NCBI GenBank assembly: GCA_035498175.1
Contig: DATKAJ010000072.1
Coordinates: 75,507-139,506, forward strand
DNA from: JALORV01 sp035498175
GTDB lineage: Bacteria > Pseudomonadota > Gammaproteobacteria > Burkholderiales > Burkholderiaceae_F
Direction of reading: 5' to 3'
Length of the DNA: 64,000 nt
Shown piece after piece: positions 7,597 through 18,004 of this stretch. The notes beneath the pieces are model-generated. The model was given only the letters and a program-made list of their open reading frames with translations, was not told the DNA's origin and made no database searches. The translations under genes and the position numbers were made by a program. The number at the start of each line of letters is the position of its first letter. The first letter of the stretch is position 1.

Positions 7597-8373
7597 TCAG
7601 AGCCGCCCCGTGTAGTCGATGATCAGGGGCGCGTGGTCGGAAAAGCGCCTCGTGGTGTAGATCTCTGCGCGCCGGGCGCGCGCCGCCATACCCTCGCTCG
7701 CGATCTGGTAGTCGATGCGCCAGCCGACGTTCTTGGCCCAGGCCTGGCCGCGGTTGCTCCACCACGTGTACTGCTCGGGGCGCTCATCCAGGCGACGGAA
7801 CACGTCGACCCAGCCCCCTCGCTCGAAGATTCCGCTGAGCCACGCGCGCTCCTCGGGGAGGAACCCGGAGTTCTTGCGGTTGCCACGCCAGTTGCGCAGA
7901 TCAATCTCCTTGTGCGCGATGTTGATATCTCCGCAGAACACGACCTCGCGGCCGCTCGCCCGCAGGCGTTCCAGGTGCGGGGCGAATTCGTCGAGGAAGC
8001 GAAACTTGGCCGCCTGCCGCTCGGGTCCTGACGAGCCCGACGGAAAGTAGACAGAAACGACCGTGAAGTCACGGAACTCGGCTTCCACGTAGCGCCCCTC
8101 CGCATCGAATTCGGGTGAGCCGAAGCCCAATCGCACTGAACGCGGCGCCTTCGCGGAGTAGAGCGCCGCCCCCGAGTAGCCGCGCCGCTGCGCGCAGTGG
8201 AAATGGGAGTGCATTTTCCCGAACGAGCGCAAGGCCTCAGGTAGCTCGGCCTCGTCGCACTTCACTTCCTGCAGGCAGACCACGTCGGGCTCGGCGCGGC
8301 GCAACCAGCGGAATAGCCCCTTGGAGGCTGCCGACCGGATGCCGTTGACGTTCAGCGTGACGATTCGCAGCAA
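7597..8373 (-). CDS. xth: Exodeoxyribonuclease III
   Basis: AP endonuclease and 3'-5' exonuclease of base-excision repair, EEP-fold metal enzyme. 258 residues, family length. Visible catalytic residues: Asn8 in TLNVNGIRS, Glu36 in CLQEVKCD, the Asp-x-Asn of CGDINIAH, and the terminal SDHAPLIID (Asp-His pair). The WWSNRGQAWAKNVGWRIDYQ segment is the usual DNA-contact loop. Upstream is pyrE in the opposite direction, an arrangement common in betaproteobacteria, with 115 bp for two promoters. Confidence 0.95.
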   Translation of the reverse strand: MLRIVTLNVNGIRSAASKGLFRWLRRAEPDVVCLQEVKCDEAELPEALRSFGKMHSHFHCAQRRGYSGAALYSAKAPRSVRLGFGSPEFDAEGRYVEAEFRDFTVVSVYFPSGSSGPERQAAKFRFLDEFAPHLERLRASGREVVFCGDINIAHKEIDLRNWRGNRKNSGFLPEERAWLSGIFERGGWVDVFRRLDERPEQYTWWSNRGQAWAKNVGWRIDYQIASEGMAARARRAEIYTTRRFSDHAPLIIDYTGRL

Positions 8374-8488
8374 GGGTCAAATGCCTTTGCAGTTCCGGAA
8401 TCGGTGGCATTTTCCATCCTTTTGCTCACCGGGCTGCGGCACAATGTGCGTGAGCAGACACCATCGGGCGGGGCCCCGCGGATAGCGC

Positions 8489-9166
8489 GTGCAGTCGTTG
8501 CGGCAACAGTTCATCGAGTTCGCCTTGCAGGCCGGTGTGTTGCGGTTCGGCGAGTTCAGGACCAAGGCGGGTCGCATGTCCCCTTACTTCTTCAATGCGG
8601 GCCTGTTCAATCGCGGCGCTCTGCTGGGACGCCTCGCCCGCTTCTACGCCCAGACGCTGCTCGTGGCACGCGGCGAGGGCAGGGTGCAGTTCGACATGCT
8701 GTTCGGTCCGGCCTACAAGGGCATCACGCTGGCCGCTGCCACTGCGATCGCGCTCGCCGAACTCGGTGTCGACGTTCCCTTCGCCTACAACCGCAAGGAG
8801 GCGAAGGACCACGGCGAAGGCGGCGTGATCGTCGGAGCGCCTCTGGCCGGGCGCGTGGTCATCGTCGATGACGTGATCACGGCGGGCACGTCCGTGCGCG
8901 AGTCGGTTGAACTGATACGCGCCGCCGGTGCGACGCCTGCGGCCGTGCTTATCGCGCTCGATCGCATGGAGCGAGCTGGCGCCGACGATGCGCTGTCGAG
9001 CCGGTCCGCTGTCCAGGAGGTCGAGGCCAGCTATGGACTTCCCGTCTTCGCAATAGCCACTCTGGACGATCTGATGCAATTTCTCGCGGCGGATTCCGGG
9101 CCGGCTCATCAGTTGAGCAGCTACCGCCCGGCCGTCGAGCGCTACCGGGAGCGCTATGGCGCCTGA
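8489..9166 (+). CDS. pyrE: Orotate phosphoribosyltransferase
   Basis: Pyrimidine de novo synthesis: orotate plus PRPP to OMP. 225 residues from a GTG start at 8489 (the first plausible start; MQSLRQQFIEFALQ opening as in homologues). The PRPP-binding loop is VVIVDDVITAGTS, and the flexible catalytic loop carries NRKEAKDHGEGG. The substrate pocket FGPAYKGITLAAA is intact. The 3' end overlaps the following ORF by 11 bp, indicating translational coupling. Confidence 0.95.
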   Translation: MQSLRQQFIEFALQAGVLRFGEFRTKAGRMSPYFFNAGLFNRGALLGRLARFYAQTLLVARGEGRVQFDMLFGPAYKGITLAAATAIALAELGVDVPFAYNRKEAKDHGEGGVIVGAPLAGRVVIVDDVITAGTSVRESVELIRAAGATPAAVLIALDRMERAGADDALSSRSAVQEVEASYGLPVFAIATLDDLMQFLAADSGPAHQLSSYRPAVERYRERYGA

Positions 9167-9863
9167 CCTTCGCACTGCGCTGCGGCTTGCGCGATGGACG
9201 CTCGCGCTGCTGGCGCTGCCGGCGTCGGGCCAGGCACCCGCTCCCAACGGCTTCATGTACACGTGCATTGCCAACGGCAAGGTCTATACCGCCGACCGGC
9301 CGCCGGCCGAATGCGCGAACGTCGACATGCGCGAACTGAACCGGGACGGGTCGGTGCGCCGCATCATCCCGCGGCCGCTGACCGTCGAGGAGCAGCGCGC
9401 GCGCGCGCTCGAGGCCAAGAAAAAGGTCGAAGACGAGGAGCGACAGCTGGCGCAGCGTCGCCGCGACCGCTCGCTGCTCGAGGCTTACGCCAGCGAAGAC
9501 GAGATCGAGGCCGCCCGCAAGAAGTCACTCGAAGGCGCAGAGCAGATCATCAAGCGCTCGCAGGAACGCTCGCTCAGCCTCGCTCAGGACAGGCGGCGCC
9601 TCGACGACGAGTCGGAGTTTTACAAGAAGCGCGAACAGCCGGATAGTCTGAAGCGCGCCTTCGCGCTGAATGAGCAGGCGGTCGCTGCGGAAAAGAAGAT
9701 CGTCGCCGAGGCACGCTCCGAGGTGGACCGCATCAACGAGCGCTTCGATGCCGAGAAACGGCGCTTCCGCGAACTGGTGGCGCAGGGTGCGCGGCCGGTG
9801 CAGCGCAATCCCGAGCCCGATATCCTCCTCGACCCGCGCTTCAAGGACTCCGCGCGCCAGTAG
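9156..9863 (+). CDS. DUF4124-like exported coiled-coil protein
   Basis: 235 residues with an N-terminal signal (RWTLALLALPASGQA, cleavage about residue 25). A short cysteine-bearing region FMYTCIANGKVYTADRPPAEC resembles the DUF4124 fold. A long charged alpha-helical or coiled-coil region follows (about residues 75-215), rich in Glu/Lys/Arg. Likely periplasmic; function unknown. Overlaps the pyrE stop by 11 bp, so probably in one transcript with it, although no functional link is evident. Confidence 0.75.
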   Translation: MAPDLRTALRLARWTLALLALPASGQAPAPNGFMYTCIANGKVYTADRPPAECANVDMRELNRDGSVRRIIPRPLTVEEQRARALEAKKKVEDEERQLAQRRRDRSLLEAYASEDEIEAARKKSLEGAEQIIKRSQERSLSLAQDRRRLDDESEFYKKREQPDSLKRAFALNEQAVAAEKKIVAEARSEVDRINERFDAEKRRFRELVAQGARPVQRNPEPDILLDPRFKDSARQ

Positions 9864-9916
9864 ACGCGGGGGCGCCTGTCGGTTCGCGTCGCAGTACGAT
9901 ACCTAAGGGGCTGCAG

Positions 9917-10417
9917 GTGGCCCCGGCGGTTGACTTCAGCGGTGCAGCGATGTGCGTGTTCCGGCCCTTCTGTCCAATTGTTTCGGTCGCCGTTTTTTAT
10001 TCGTTGCTTGCCGTTGCGCTGGAGCCGGGCGGGCTTTACATCGCAGGCGACGAATTCACGTTCGAGCAGGCGGCTCAGCGCGCGCTGAGCGAGAACGTGA
10101 CGGGGCAACGATTCTTCGTGCTGGTGCTGCCCCCGGCGGCTCGACCGCTTGGCCGCGAGGCATCGGGCCTTGCGGCCGCACTGCGCAACGAGGTGATGAC
10201 GGCGCGCGGCGTGCTGCTCGTGTGTCAGCGTGATATTGCGAGCGGCGCGATCGACGGTGCGGCGCTGGTGCCGGGTGTGGTCGCGGTCAGAGGATGGCCG
10301 CCGCCCGATTTCGATACCTGGCCGCCCGATCAACTCTATTACCCCGGCGAAGATCCGGCGCGTCTGCCGCAACCCGTCGAGCAGTTGCGGCGTGCGCGCG
10401 CCGTGTGCTCGCCCTGA
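9917..10417 (+). CDS. Exported hypothetical protein with weak DsrE-like pattern
   Basis: 166 residues from GTG 9917, which has an AAGGGG ribosome site 6 bases upstream; ATG 9950 is an alternative without one. A hydrophobic segment (IVSVAVFYSLLAVA) acts as signal peptide. The pattern GVLLVCQRDIASGAIDGAALVPGV resembles the cysteine-strand plus loop of small DsrE/DsrF-fold sulfur-relay proteins, but similarity is faint and I do not assign a function. The C-terminus is Pro-rich. It is immediately followed by, and overlaps in another frame, the truncated DUF4382 reading frame. Confidence 0.6.
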   Translation: MAPAVDFSGAAMCVFRPFCPIVSVAVFYSLLAVALEPGGLYIAGDEFTFEQAAQRALSENVTGQRFFVLVLPPAARPLGREASGLAAALRNEVMTARGVLLVCQRDIASGAIDGAALVPGVVAVRGWPPPDFDTWPPDQLYYPGEDPARLPQPVEQLRRARAVCSP

Positions 10418-11327
10418 CCGCGGGCAAAAGCTCGCCTCCGTCGTTTGGACTACCGCAAAGCGTTGACGCGGCAGTACTCGTGCCGAACGGCGCCGGCGCA
10501 CCTGCGAATTCGGTCGTCCCGACCAACGGTGCCGAAGTTCCGCTGGATACGCCGAGTGCGCAGCAAAGCGGACTCAAGTTGATCCATCCATTCACCGTCC
10601 AGCCAAACACGGTGACCGACGTTGTGCTCGATTTTGACGCATGCCGATCGGTCGTCCGGCGCGGCAACAGCGGTCGCTACAACCTTAAGCCGGTCGTCGC
10701 AGTGATACCGCGGACGGCGACGGCGATCGTCGGGTACGTCCAGACGGGGTTGACAGGCGTCACTGTCACTGCGCAGAAAGATGGCGTCGTCTTGAAGGCA
10801 ACCCAGCCCGACAGCACCGGAAAGTTCGTTCTGGCACCGCTCGATCCGACGAAGAGCCCGTACGACGTGGTCTTCGACGGAACGAACATGACAACCTCCG
10901 TGATCGCCGCCGTCCCGGTGACGGCCGGGCAGTCAACGACGTTCGGCTCGGACCTCGATCGCGTCACGATGCCAGGTGCGACGTCGGGGACGGTGACCGG
11001 CAATGTAGGTCCCGCCGCCGCGCGCGACACAGGCTCGGTGCATTCCCTGCAGGCTGTCGGAACGGTTCCCGCGGTCGAAGTGGCGCAGGTGAACGTCGAT
11101 CCGATGACCGGCGACTATTCGCTGTTCCTGCCGACGGCCGCCCCCCGGCTGCTGGTCTATTCGAACCCGATGGTCAGCCCGCTGAACTTCCAGCCGCAGA
11201 ACTCGAGTGCCGGAAAGTACAAGCTTGAGGCATCGGCCACCGGCTACGTCACGCAGCTCGGCAGCGAGATCACGGTCCTGTTCGGGGCGATCCTTCCGAA
11301 CCAGAACTTCACGCTGGTGGCTGCGCC

Positions 11328-11331
<4 letters not shown>
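10294..11331 (+). pseudogene. 5'-truncated DUF4382-domain protein remnant
   Basis: The frame is open from 10294, but its first ~43 residues lie over the preceding gene in another frame and have no family character. From about residue 80 it reads SGLKLIHPFTVQPNTVTDVVLDFDACRSVV and NLKPVVAVI, the second half of a DUF4382 domain (exported, lipoprotein-associated). A beta-rich regulatory-like region follows, ending GAILPNQNFTLVAAP. The signal peptide, lipobox and first half of the domain are missing, so a deletion fused the remnant to its upstream neighbour. A GTG near 10479 could still start a fragment. The stop overlaps the convergent gatB stop within CTAG (11328-11331). Confidence 0.6.
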
Positions 11332-12809
<1,478 letters not shown>

Positions 12810-12832
12810 CTGTCTTCCCTTCAATGCCGGTC

Positions 12833-13936
12833 TCAGTGCAGGCGTTCGGTTGGCTCGCCGGACAGCAGCCGGCGCGCTTCGCGCTGCTCATGCGCGTACG
12901 TGTCCCAGGCGATGCCCGCCATCAAGCGGTGCTGCCGCGCCTCGGCCCCGCGGCCGAGCCGGTCGAGTGCCTCCGCCATGTTGGCGTGGGCAATCGCGCG
13001 GATGTCTGCAGGAGTCGACTCATCGACGCGTTGCAGTGCTGTCTGCAGCTGTACCAGGCCTTCCTCGACACGGCCCAGCTTGAGGCAGCATTGCCCGCGG
13101 TCCGACATCGCCCCCGTGACCTCATGCAGGAAGCCCTCGCCTTCGGCGCTCGGCAGGTACGTGTCATACAGCGCAAGGGCCTCCGCCGGCACGCCCTGCA
13201 GCACCTTCATCTCCGCGAGCAACAGGTGGTCGAGCGTCATGTCGGGCCCGTCGGCGAGGCTGCGTGCGAAGGCAATGCTCTTGTTCAGTGCGGCCACGGC
13301 CTCGGCGAGTGAGCGAGCGTCGAGTTCGCCCAGGGCAGCGGCCTGGCGCACATGTGCAGCCTGCGTCAGCGCTGAACGCTGCAGGCAGCTTGCCATCGCG
13401 ATGTCGTCGTCGAGTTTGCGCACGACCTCTTCGGCTTCGCAATACAGCCGGCTGGCCTCCTCGTAATCGTAGGCATCCTGGTGGAGCGAACCGAGCGCGA
13501 GCAGCGCTCGGTAGCGTGCCTCGAGCGTGGCTTGAGGATTTGCGAGCACCGCGTGGGCGTAGCGCGATGCGGCGCGCACGTCGCACTCACGCTGCATGAA
13601 CAGTGCCAGTGCTGACTCGCACTCACTGACAAGGGCCAGGTCGCTGGCCTCGTGGCGCGCCCGCTCGGCGATCGCCAGCATCGCGGCGCGCGCCTCGTCG
13701 AAGCGCTTCGAGAAGTAGGTCCGGATCGCGTCGGCGTATTCGTAGCGCAGGCGCACCGGTGCCGGCGCGTCGCGTGGCATTTCGCGCAGCGCGTTACCGA
13801 GCGTCTCGCGCGCCTGTTCGACCTTGCCGAGCCGGGCGAGCAGGATCGCGCGATCCTGCAGGTGACGCGCGCGCTCAAGCGGATCGGTCGCGGCGCTGAT
13901 GAGCACCTGATTGGCTGCGAGGAGGCGCTGCGTCAT
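12833..13936 (-). CDS. Tetratricopeptide-repeat protein within the gatCAB operon
   Basis: 367 residues, nearly all alpha-helical, with repeated A-x-x-x-Y/L-G-x-x pairs such as ARYRALLALGSLHQDAYDYE and DRGQCCLKLGRVEEGLVQLQ, consistent with 7-9 degenerate TPR units. No signal peptide or membrane segment, so probably cytoplasmic. ATG 13936 begins 12 bp after the gatA stop, and its own stop is 23 bp before the gatB start, so it is almost certainly co-transcribed. No enzyme motif. A scaffold role cannot be assigned from sequence. I know of no standard GatCAB accessory of this kind. Confidence 0.78.
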   Translation of the reverse strand: MTQRLLAANQVLISAATDPLERARHLQDRAILLARLGKVEQARETLGNALREMPRDAPAPVRLRYEYADAIRTYFSKRFDEARAAMLAIAERARHEASDLALVSECESALALFMQRECDVRAASRYAHAVLANPQATLEARYRALLALGSLHQDAYDYEEASRLYCEAEEVVRKLDDDIAMASCLQRSALTQAAHVRQAAALGELDARSLAEAVAALNKSIAFARSLADGPDMTLDHLLLAEMKVLQGVPAEALALYDTYLPSAEGEGFLHEVTGAMSDRGQCCLKLGRVEEGLVQLQTALQRVDESTPADIRAIAHANMAEALDRLGRGAEARQHRLMAGIAWDTYAHEQREARRLLSGEPTERLH

Positions 13937-13948
13937 GCGCGATACGCT

Positions 13949-15427
13949 CTAAACGCCCGGCGGCATCATGAGGTGCCAGTCGGTTGCCCTCTGGAACGCG
14001 TGGGCAACGCCGAGCAGCTTCGCTTCTTCGCAATAATTCGCGATCAGCTGCAGTCCGACCGGCCGCCGGCTGTTGATCGGCCCGCTGCCGAACCCGCACG
14101 GAATGCTCATCGACGGCACGCCGGCGAGGCTGCCCGGCACGGTGTAGAGGTCGGCCATGTACATCGCCACCGGGTCGGCCGCCTTCTCGCCGAAGCCGAA
14201 GGCCACGCTGGTCGTGACGGGCCCGGCGATGATGTCGCACTCGCCGAATGCCGTGCCGAATTCGTTGGCGATGAGCCGCCGCACTTTCATGGCCTTGATG
14301 AAGTACGCGTCGTAGTAGCCGTGCGACAGCACGTAAGTGCCGATCAGGATGCGCCGCTTCGGCTCGTCGCCGAAACCCTCGGCGCGCGACTTGCGGATCA
14401 TGTCCTTCATGTCGCTGTAGTGCTGCGCGCGATGGCCGTAACGCACACCATCGAAGCGCGCGAGGTTGCTTGACGCCTCGGCCGGGGCTATCACGTAGTA
14501 CACGGGGATGCCGAGCTCGGCGTTCGGCAGCGAAATCGGCACCAGCTTCGCACCGAGCTTCTCGTATTCAGCAAGTGCCGTGCGCACCGGCCCCTCGACG
14601 TCGGGCTGCAGTCCGGCGCCGAAGAACTCCTTTGGCACGCCGATTTTGAGGCCTTTGACCGACATGCCGAGCGATCGCGTGTAGTCCTCGGTCGGGCGGT
14701 CGAGGCTGGTCGAGTCCTTCGCGTCGAAGCCGAGCATCGCGTTGAAGACCAGCGCCGCATCTTCGGCCGAGACCGTCATCAGCCCCGCGGTGTCGAGGCT
14801 CGAGGCAAAGGCGATCATGCCCCAGCGCGACGGGCGGCCGTAGGTCGGCTTGGTTCCGGTGATGCCGGAAAACGCTGCGGGTTCGCGAATTGAGCCGCCA
14901 GTGTCGGTCGCCGTGGCCACCGGTGCGAGGCGGGCAGCCACCGCGGCGGCCGATCCGCCGGACGACCCCCCGGGCACGGCGCCGCGATCCCACGGGTTCA
15001 GCACGTTCCCGTACGCGCTGTTCTCGTTGCTTGAACCCATCGCGAACTCGTCGCAGTTCGCCTTCCCGAGGGTCACCATGCCGGCGCGGGCCAGATTGTC
15101 GACAACGGTCGCGTCGAACGGGCTCATATAGCCCTCGAGGATCCGGCTGGAGGCAGTCGATGTGAAGTCCTTGGTGACGAAGATGTCCTTGTGCGCAATC
15201 GGGATTCCGGTCAGCGGCGTCGCTTCGCCGCGCGCAATGCGCGCGTCGGCTGCGGCGGCCTGCGCCAGAGTGACTTCGGGGCGCACGTCCAGAAAGGCAT
15301 TGAGCGCGCGGTGAGCTTCGATCCGCGCCAGGTATGCGCGCGCCAGCTCGACCGCGGAGACCTCCTTCGCAGCCAGTTGCCGCGACAGCCCGGCGATGGT
15401 CGCGCGCGACAGGTCGGCAGCGCTCAC
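13949..15427 (-). CDS. gatA: Asp-tRNA(Asn)/Glu-tRNA(Gln) amidotransferase subunit A
   Basis: Glutaminase subunit of GatCAB, amidase-signature family. Start at GTG 15427 with GAGGGG six bases upstream, giving 492 residues; the open frame runs further (to 15562) but overlaps gatC there. The Ser-cisSer-Lys triad is visible: Lys80 in IPIAHKD, Ser155 in PGGSSGGSA and the nucleophile Ser179 in TDTGGSIREPAAF. Lies 19 bp after gatC. Confidence 0.96.
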   Translation of the reverse strand: MSAADLSRATIAGLSRQLAAKEVSAVELARAYLARIEAHRALNAFLDVRPEVTLAQAAAADARIARGEATPLTGIPIAHKDIFVTKDFTSTASSRILEGYMSPFDATVVDNLARAGMVTLGKANCDEFAMGSSNENSAYGNVLNPWDRGAVPGGSSGGSAAAVAARLAPVATATDTGGSIREPAAFSGITGTKPTYGRPSRWGMIAFASSLDTAGLMTVSAEDAALVFNAMLGFDAKDSTSLDRPTEDYTRSLGMSVKGLKIGVPKEFFGAGLQPDVEGPVRTALAEYEKLGAKLVPISLPNAELGIPVYYVIAPAEASSNLARFDGVRYGHRAQHYSDMKDMIRKSRAEGFGDEPKRRILIGTYVLSHGYYDAYFIKAMKVRRLIANEFGTAFGECDIIAGPVTTSVAFGFGEKAADPVAMYMADLYTVPGSLAGVPSMSIPCGFGSGPINSRRPVGLQLIANYCEEAKLLGVAHAFQRATDWHLMMPPGV

Positions 15428-15446
15428 GTTGCCCCTCGGCCTGCGT

Positions 15447-15734
15447 TCATTCGATGACCCGCGGCACGAGGAAGAGGCCGTCCTGCTGCTCCGGCGCGTT
15501 GGCGAGATTGGCCGCGCGCTCGTCGCCCACCGTGACGACGTCGTCGCGCAGCCGCTGCGCACCGCCGAGCGGATGCGCCATCGGCTCGATCCCCTCGGTG
15601 TCGACCGCCTGCATCCGCTCGATCATCCCGAAGATGTCGTTCAACTGCTCCAGCACCCGCTGCGCCTGGGCGTCAGTGACCTCGATGCGGGCGAGGTCGG
15701 CAATGCGGCGGACTTGCGCGAGATCGAGTGCCAT
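15447..15734 (-). CDS. gatC: Asp-tRNA(Asn)/Glu-tRNA(Gln) amidotransferase subunit C
   Basis: Small belt subunit that stabilises GatA and wraps onto GatB. 95 residues, usual length, with the family opening LAQVRRIADLARIEV and the closing LRDDVV plus FLVPRVIE. First gene of the gatC-gatA-TPR-gatB operon. Its start faces mreB across a 201-bp spacer, which contains a short AT-rich stretch (about 15790-15845) likely to hold the promoters of both directions. Confidence 0.95.
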   Translation of the reverse strand: MALDLAQVRRIADLARIEVTDAQAQRVLEQLNDIFGMIERMQAVDTEGIEPMAHPLGGAQRLRDDVVTVGDERAANLANAPEQQDGLFLVPRVIE

Positions 15735-15935
15735 CGGCGGGTGGGAACGGTCGACGCAGAAATGCGGGGTGGTTTGCCGCCGCGTAAGCCTTTCAAAACA
15801 AGCGTTTGCGGCAGATTTGAAGCGTGATTAGTTTATCATCGCGCATTCTCACCAGACTCTGCGCGCCACGGGGACAAGGCAGGGCAGCGCCGGCACCGGC
15901 GCATTCCATCAGTAGCGCATCCACCAAAGGCAGTC

Positions 15936-16979
15936 ATGTTCGGTTTTCTTCGCAGCTATTTCTCCAATGACCTTGCGATCGACCTCGGCACCGCCAATAC
16001 GCTGATCTATGTCCGCGGCAAGGGCATCGTGCTGGATGAACCCTCGGTCGTCGCCATTCGCCAGGAAGGCGGCCCGAACGGCAAGCGCACGATCCAGGCC
16101 GTCGGCAAGGAAGCAAAGCAGATGCTCGGCAAGGTGCCAGGCAACATCGAGGCGATCCGCCCGATGAAGGACGGCGTCATCGCCGACTTCACGGTGACCG
16201 AACAGATGCTCAAGCAGTTCATCAAGATGGTGCATCCATCGAGTTTGTTCGCGCCGAACCCGCGCATCATCATTTGCGTGCCGTGCGGCTCGACGCAGGT
16301 CGAGCGCCGCGCGATCAAGGAATCGGCCGAGGCCGCCGGCGCATCGCAGGTGTTCCTGATCGAGGAGCCGATGGCCGCGGCGATCGGTGCTGGGCTCCCT
16401 GTGTCCGAAGCGTCGGGTTCGATGGTGGTCGACATCGGCGGCGGCACGACGGAGGTCGGCGTGATCTCCCTCGGCGGCATGGTCTACAAGGGCAGCGTTC
16501 GCGTCGGCGGCGACAAGTTCGACGAGGCGATCATCAACTACATCCGTCGCAACTATGGCATGCTGATCGGCGAGCCGACCGCGGAGCTGATCAAGAAGGA
16601 GATCGGTTCGGCGTTCCCGGGCTCCGAGGTGCGCGAGATGGAGGTCAAGGGTCGCAACCTCTCCGAAGGCATTCCGCGCAGCTTCACCATCTCCAGCAAC
16701 GAGATCCTCGAGGCGCTCACCGATCCGCTCAACCAGATCGTATCCAGCGTGAAGATCGCGCTCGAACAGACGCCGCCGGAACTCGGCGCCGACATCGCCG
16801 ACCGCGGCATGATGCTCACCGGCGGTGGCGCACTGCTGCGCGACCTCGACCGGCTGCTGATGGAGGAAACGGGGCTGCCCGTCGTTGTCGCCGAGGAGCC
16901 GCTGACCTGCGTCGTGCGCGGCTGCGGCACTGCGCTGGAGCGTATGGATAAGCTCGGCACGATCTTCGCGACCGGCTGA
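15936..16979 (+). CDS. mreB: Rod-shape determining actin homologue MreB
   Basis: Cytoskeletal ATPase that positions the elongation machinery under the inner membrane. 347 residues, with phosphate-binding loops DLGTANTLIYV (near residue 12) and VDIGGGTTEVGV, the adenosine motif LTGGGALLRDLD, and the N-terminal membrane-binding helix FGFLRSYFSND. Complete and canonical. First gene of the shape cluster, 201 bp from divergent gatC; 113 bp precede mreC. Confidence 0.97.
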   Translation: MFGFLRSYFSNDLAIDLGTANTLIYVRGKGIVLDEPSVVAIRQEGGPNGKRTIQAVGKEAKQMLGKVPGNIEAIRPMKDGVIADFTVTEQMLKQFIKMVHPSSLFAPNPRIIICVPCGSTQVERRAIKESAEAAGASQVFLIEEPMAAAIGAGLPVSEASGSMVVDIGGGTTEVGVISLGGMVYKGSVRVGGDKFDEAIINYIRRNYGMLIGEPTAELIKKEIGSAFPGSEVREMEVKGRNLSEGIPRSFTISSNEILEALTDPLNQIVSSVKIALEQTPPELGADIADRGMMLTGGGALLRDLDRLLMEETGLPVVVAEEPLTCVVRGCGTALERMDKLGTIFATG

Positions 16980-17092
16980 GATCCGGGTCAGCGAGGCAGG
17001 CGGTGGTTTGCGTTGCCTTTTGCCTAAAGAAGTCGCGTCGCTTTGCCGCCGACTTTCTTCACTTTTGATCACGCAGAAGCAGAGGTGCACTT

Positions 17093-18004
17093 TTGCGTGC
17101 GTATGAATCCGGTCCTCCTCCGCTGTTCAACCAGGGCGTCTCGGCGCGCGCCCGCCTTGCGTTCTTTTCCTTCCTCGCGATCGCGCTGATTGTCATCGAT
17201 TCGCGAATCAAGGCGCTTGAGACCGTCCGCGTCGGCGCCGGTGTGGTGCTGTACCCCATTCAGCAGGCGTTGCTGATCCCAGGACGGATCGCCGACACCG
17301 TCGACGACTACTTCACCTCGATCACGACCCTGCAGCGCGAGAACTACGCGCTGAAGCGCAAGCAGGTCGAGAGCGCCCAGAGCCTGATGCAGGCTCAGCA
17401 GGTGGCACTCGAGAACGAGCGGCTACGCAAGCTGCTGGGTGCGCGCGAGCGTGCGGGCAACAGCGCGATCCTCGGCACCGTGCTGTACGAATCGCGCGAC
17501 CGCTTCTCGCACAAGATCGTGCTGCATGTCGGCACCGATGACGGCGTGCGTGCCGGCAATCCGGTGATCGACGACGTCGGTGTCGTCGGACAGGTGACGC
17601 GGGTCTTCAAGGGCACCGCGGAGGTGACCCTGCTCACTGACAAGGATCAGTCGATCCCGATCCAGATCGTGCGCAATGGCCTGCGCGGCATCGCCTTCGG
17701 CGGGGCTGACCCGGGCACGCTCGACCTGCGCTTCATGGCCGCCAACGCGGATGTTGAAAACGGCGATGTCGCCGTGACCTCCGGGCTCGACGGTCTGTAT
17801 CCGGAAGGTCTGCCGGTCGGCAAAGTCGAAGTGGTCGAGCGCGCCGCGAAAGACCAGTTCGCGCGCATCGTGCTGAGCCCCCTGGCCGGTGTGGAGAACC
17901 ACACGCACCTGCTGGTGCTGCTGGTCGAAGCGTCGAAGCGGCCGCCGCCACCGCCACCGGCTCCGAACGAACCGGCGCCACGGCGCGCGACAGGCAGGAA
18001 ATGA
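17093..18004 (+). CDS. mreC: Rod-shape determining protein MreC
   Basis: Bitopic periplasmic scaffold linking MreB to PBP2. 303 residues. It starts at TTG 17093, supported by GAGGTG 7 bases upstream and by the expected N-terminal ESGPPPLFNQG; no in-frame ATG or GTG lies nearby. One membrane helix (LAFFSFLAIALIVIDSRI, about 24-42), a coiled coil (about 75-115), then the MreC beta domain, ending in a Pro-rich tail. Overlaps mreD by 4 bp (ATGA). Confidence 0.93.
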   Translation: MRAYESGPPPLFNQGVSARARLAFFSFLAIALIVIDSRIKALETVRVGAGVVLYPIQQALLIPGRIADTVDDYFTSITTLQRENYALKRKQVESAQSLMQAQQVALENERLRKLLGARERAGNSAILGTVLYESRDRFSHKIVLHVGTDDGVRAGNPVIDDVGVVGQVTRVFKGTAEVTLLTDKDQSIPIQIVRNGLRGIAFGGADPGTLDLRFMAANADVENGDVAVTSGLDGLYPEGLPVGKVEVVERAAKDQFARIVLSPLAGVENHTHLLVLLVEASKRPPPPPPAPNEPAPRRATGRK

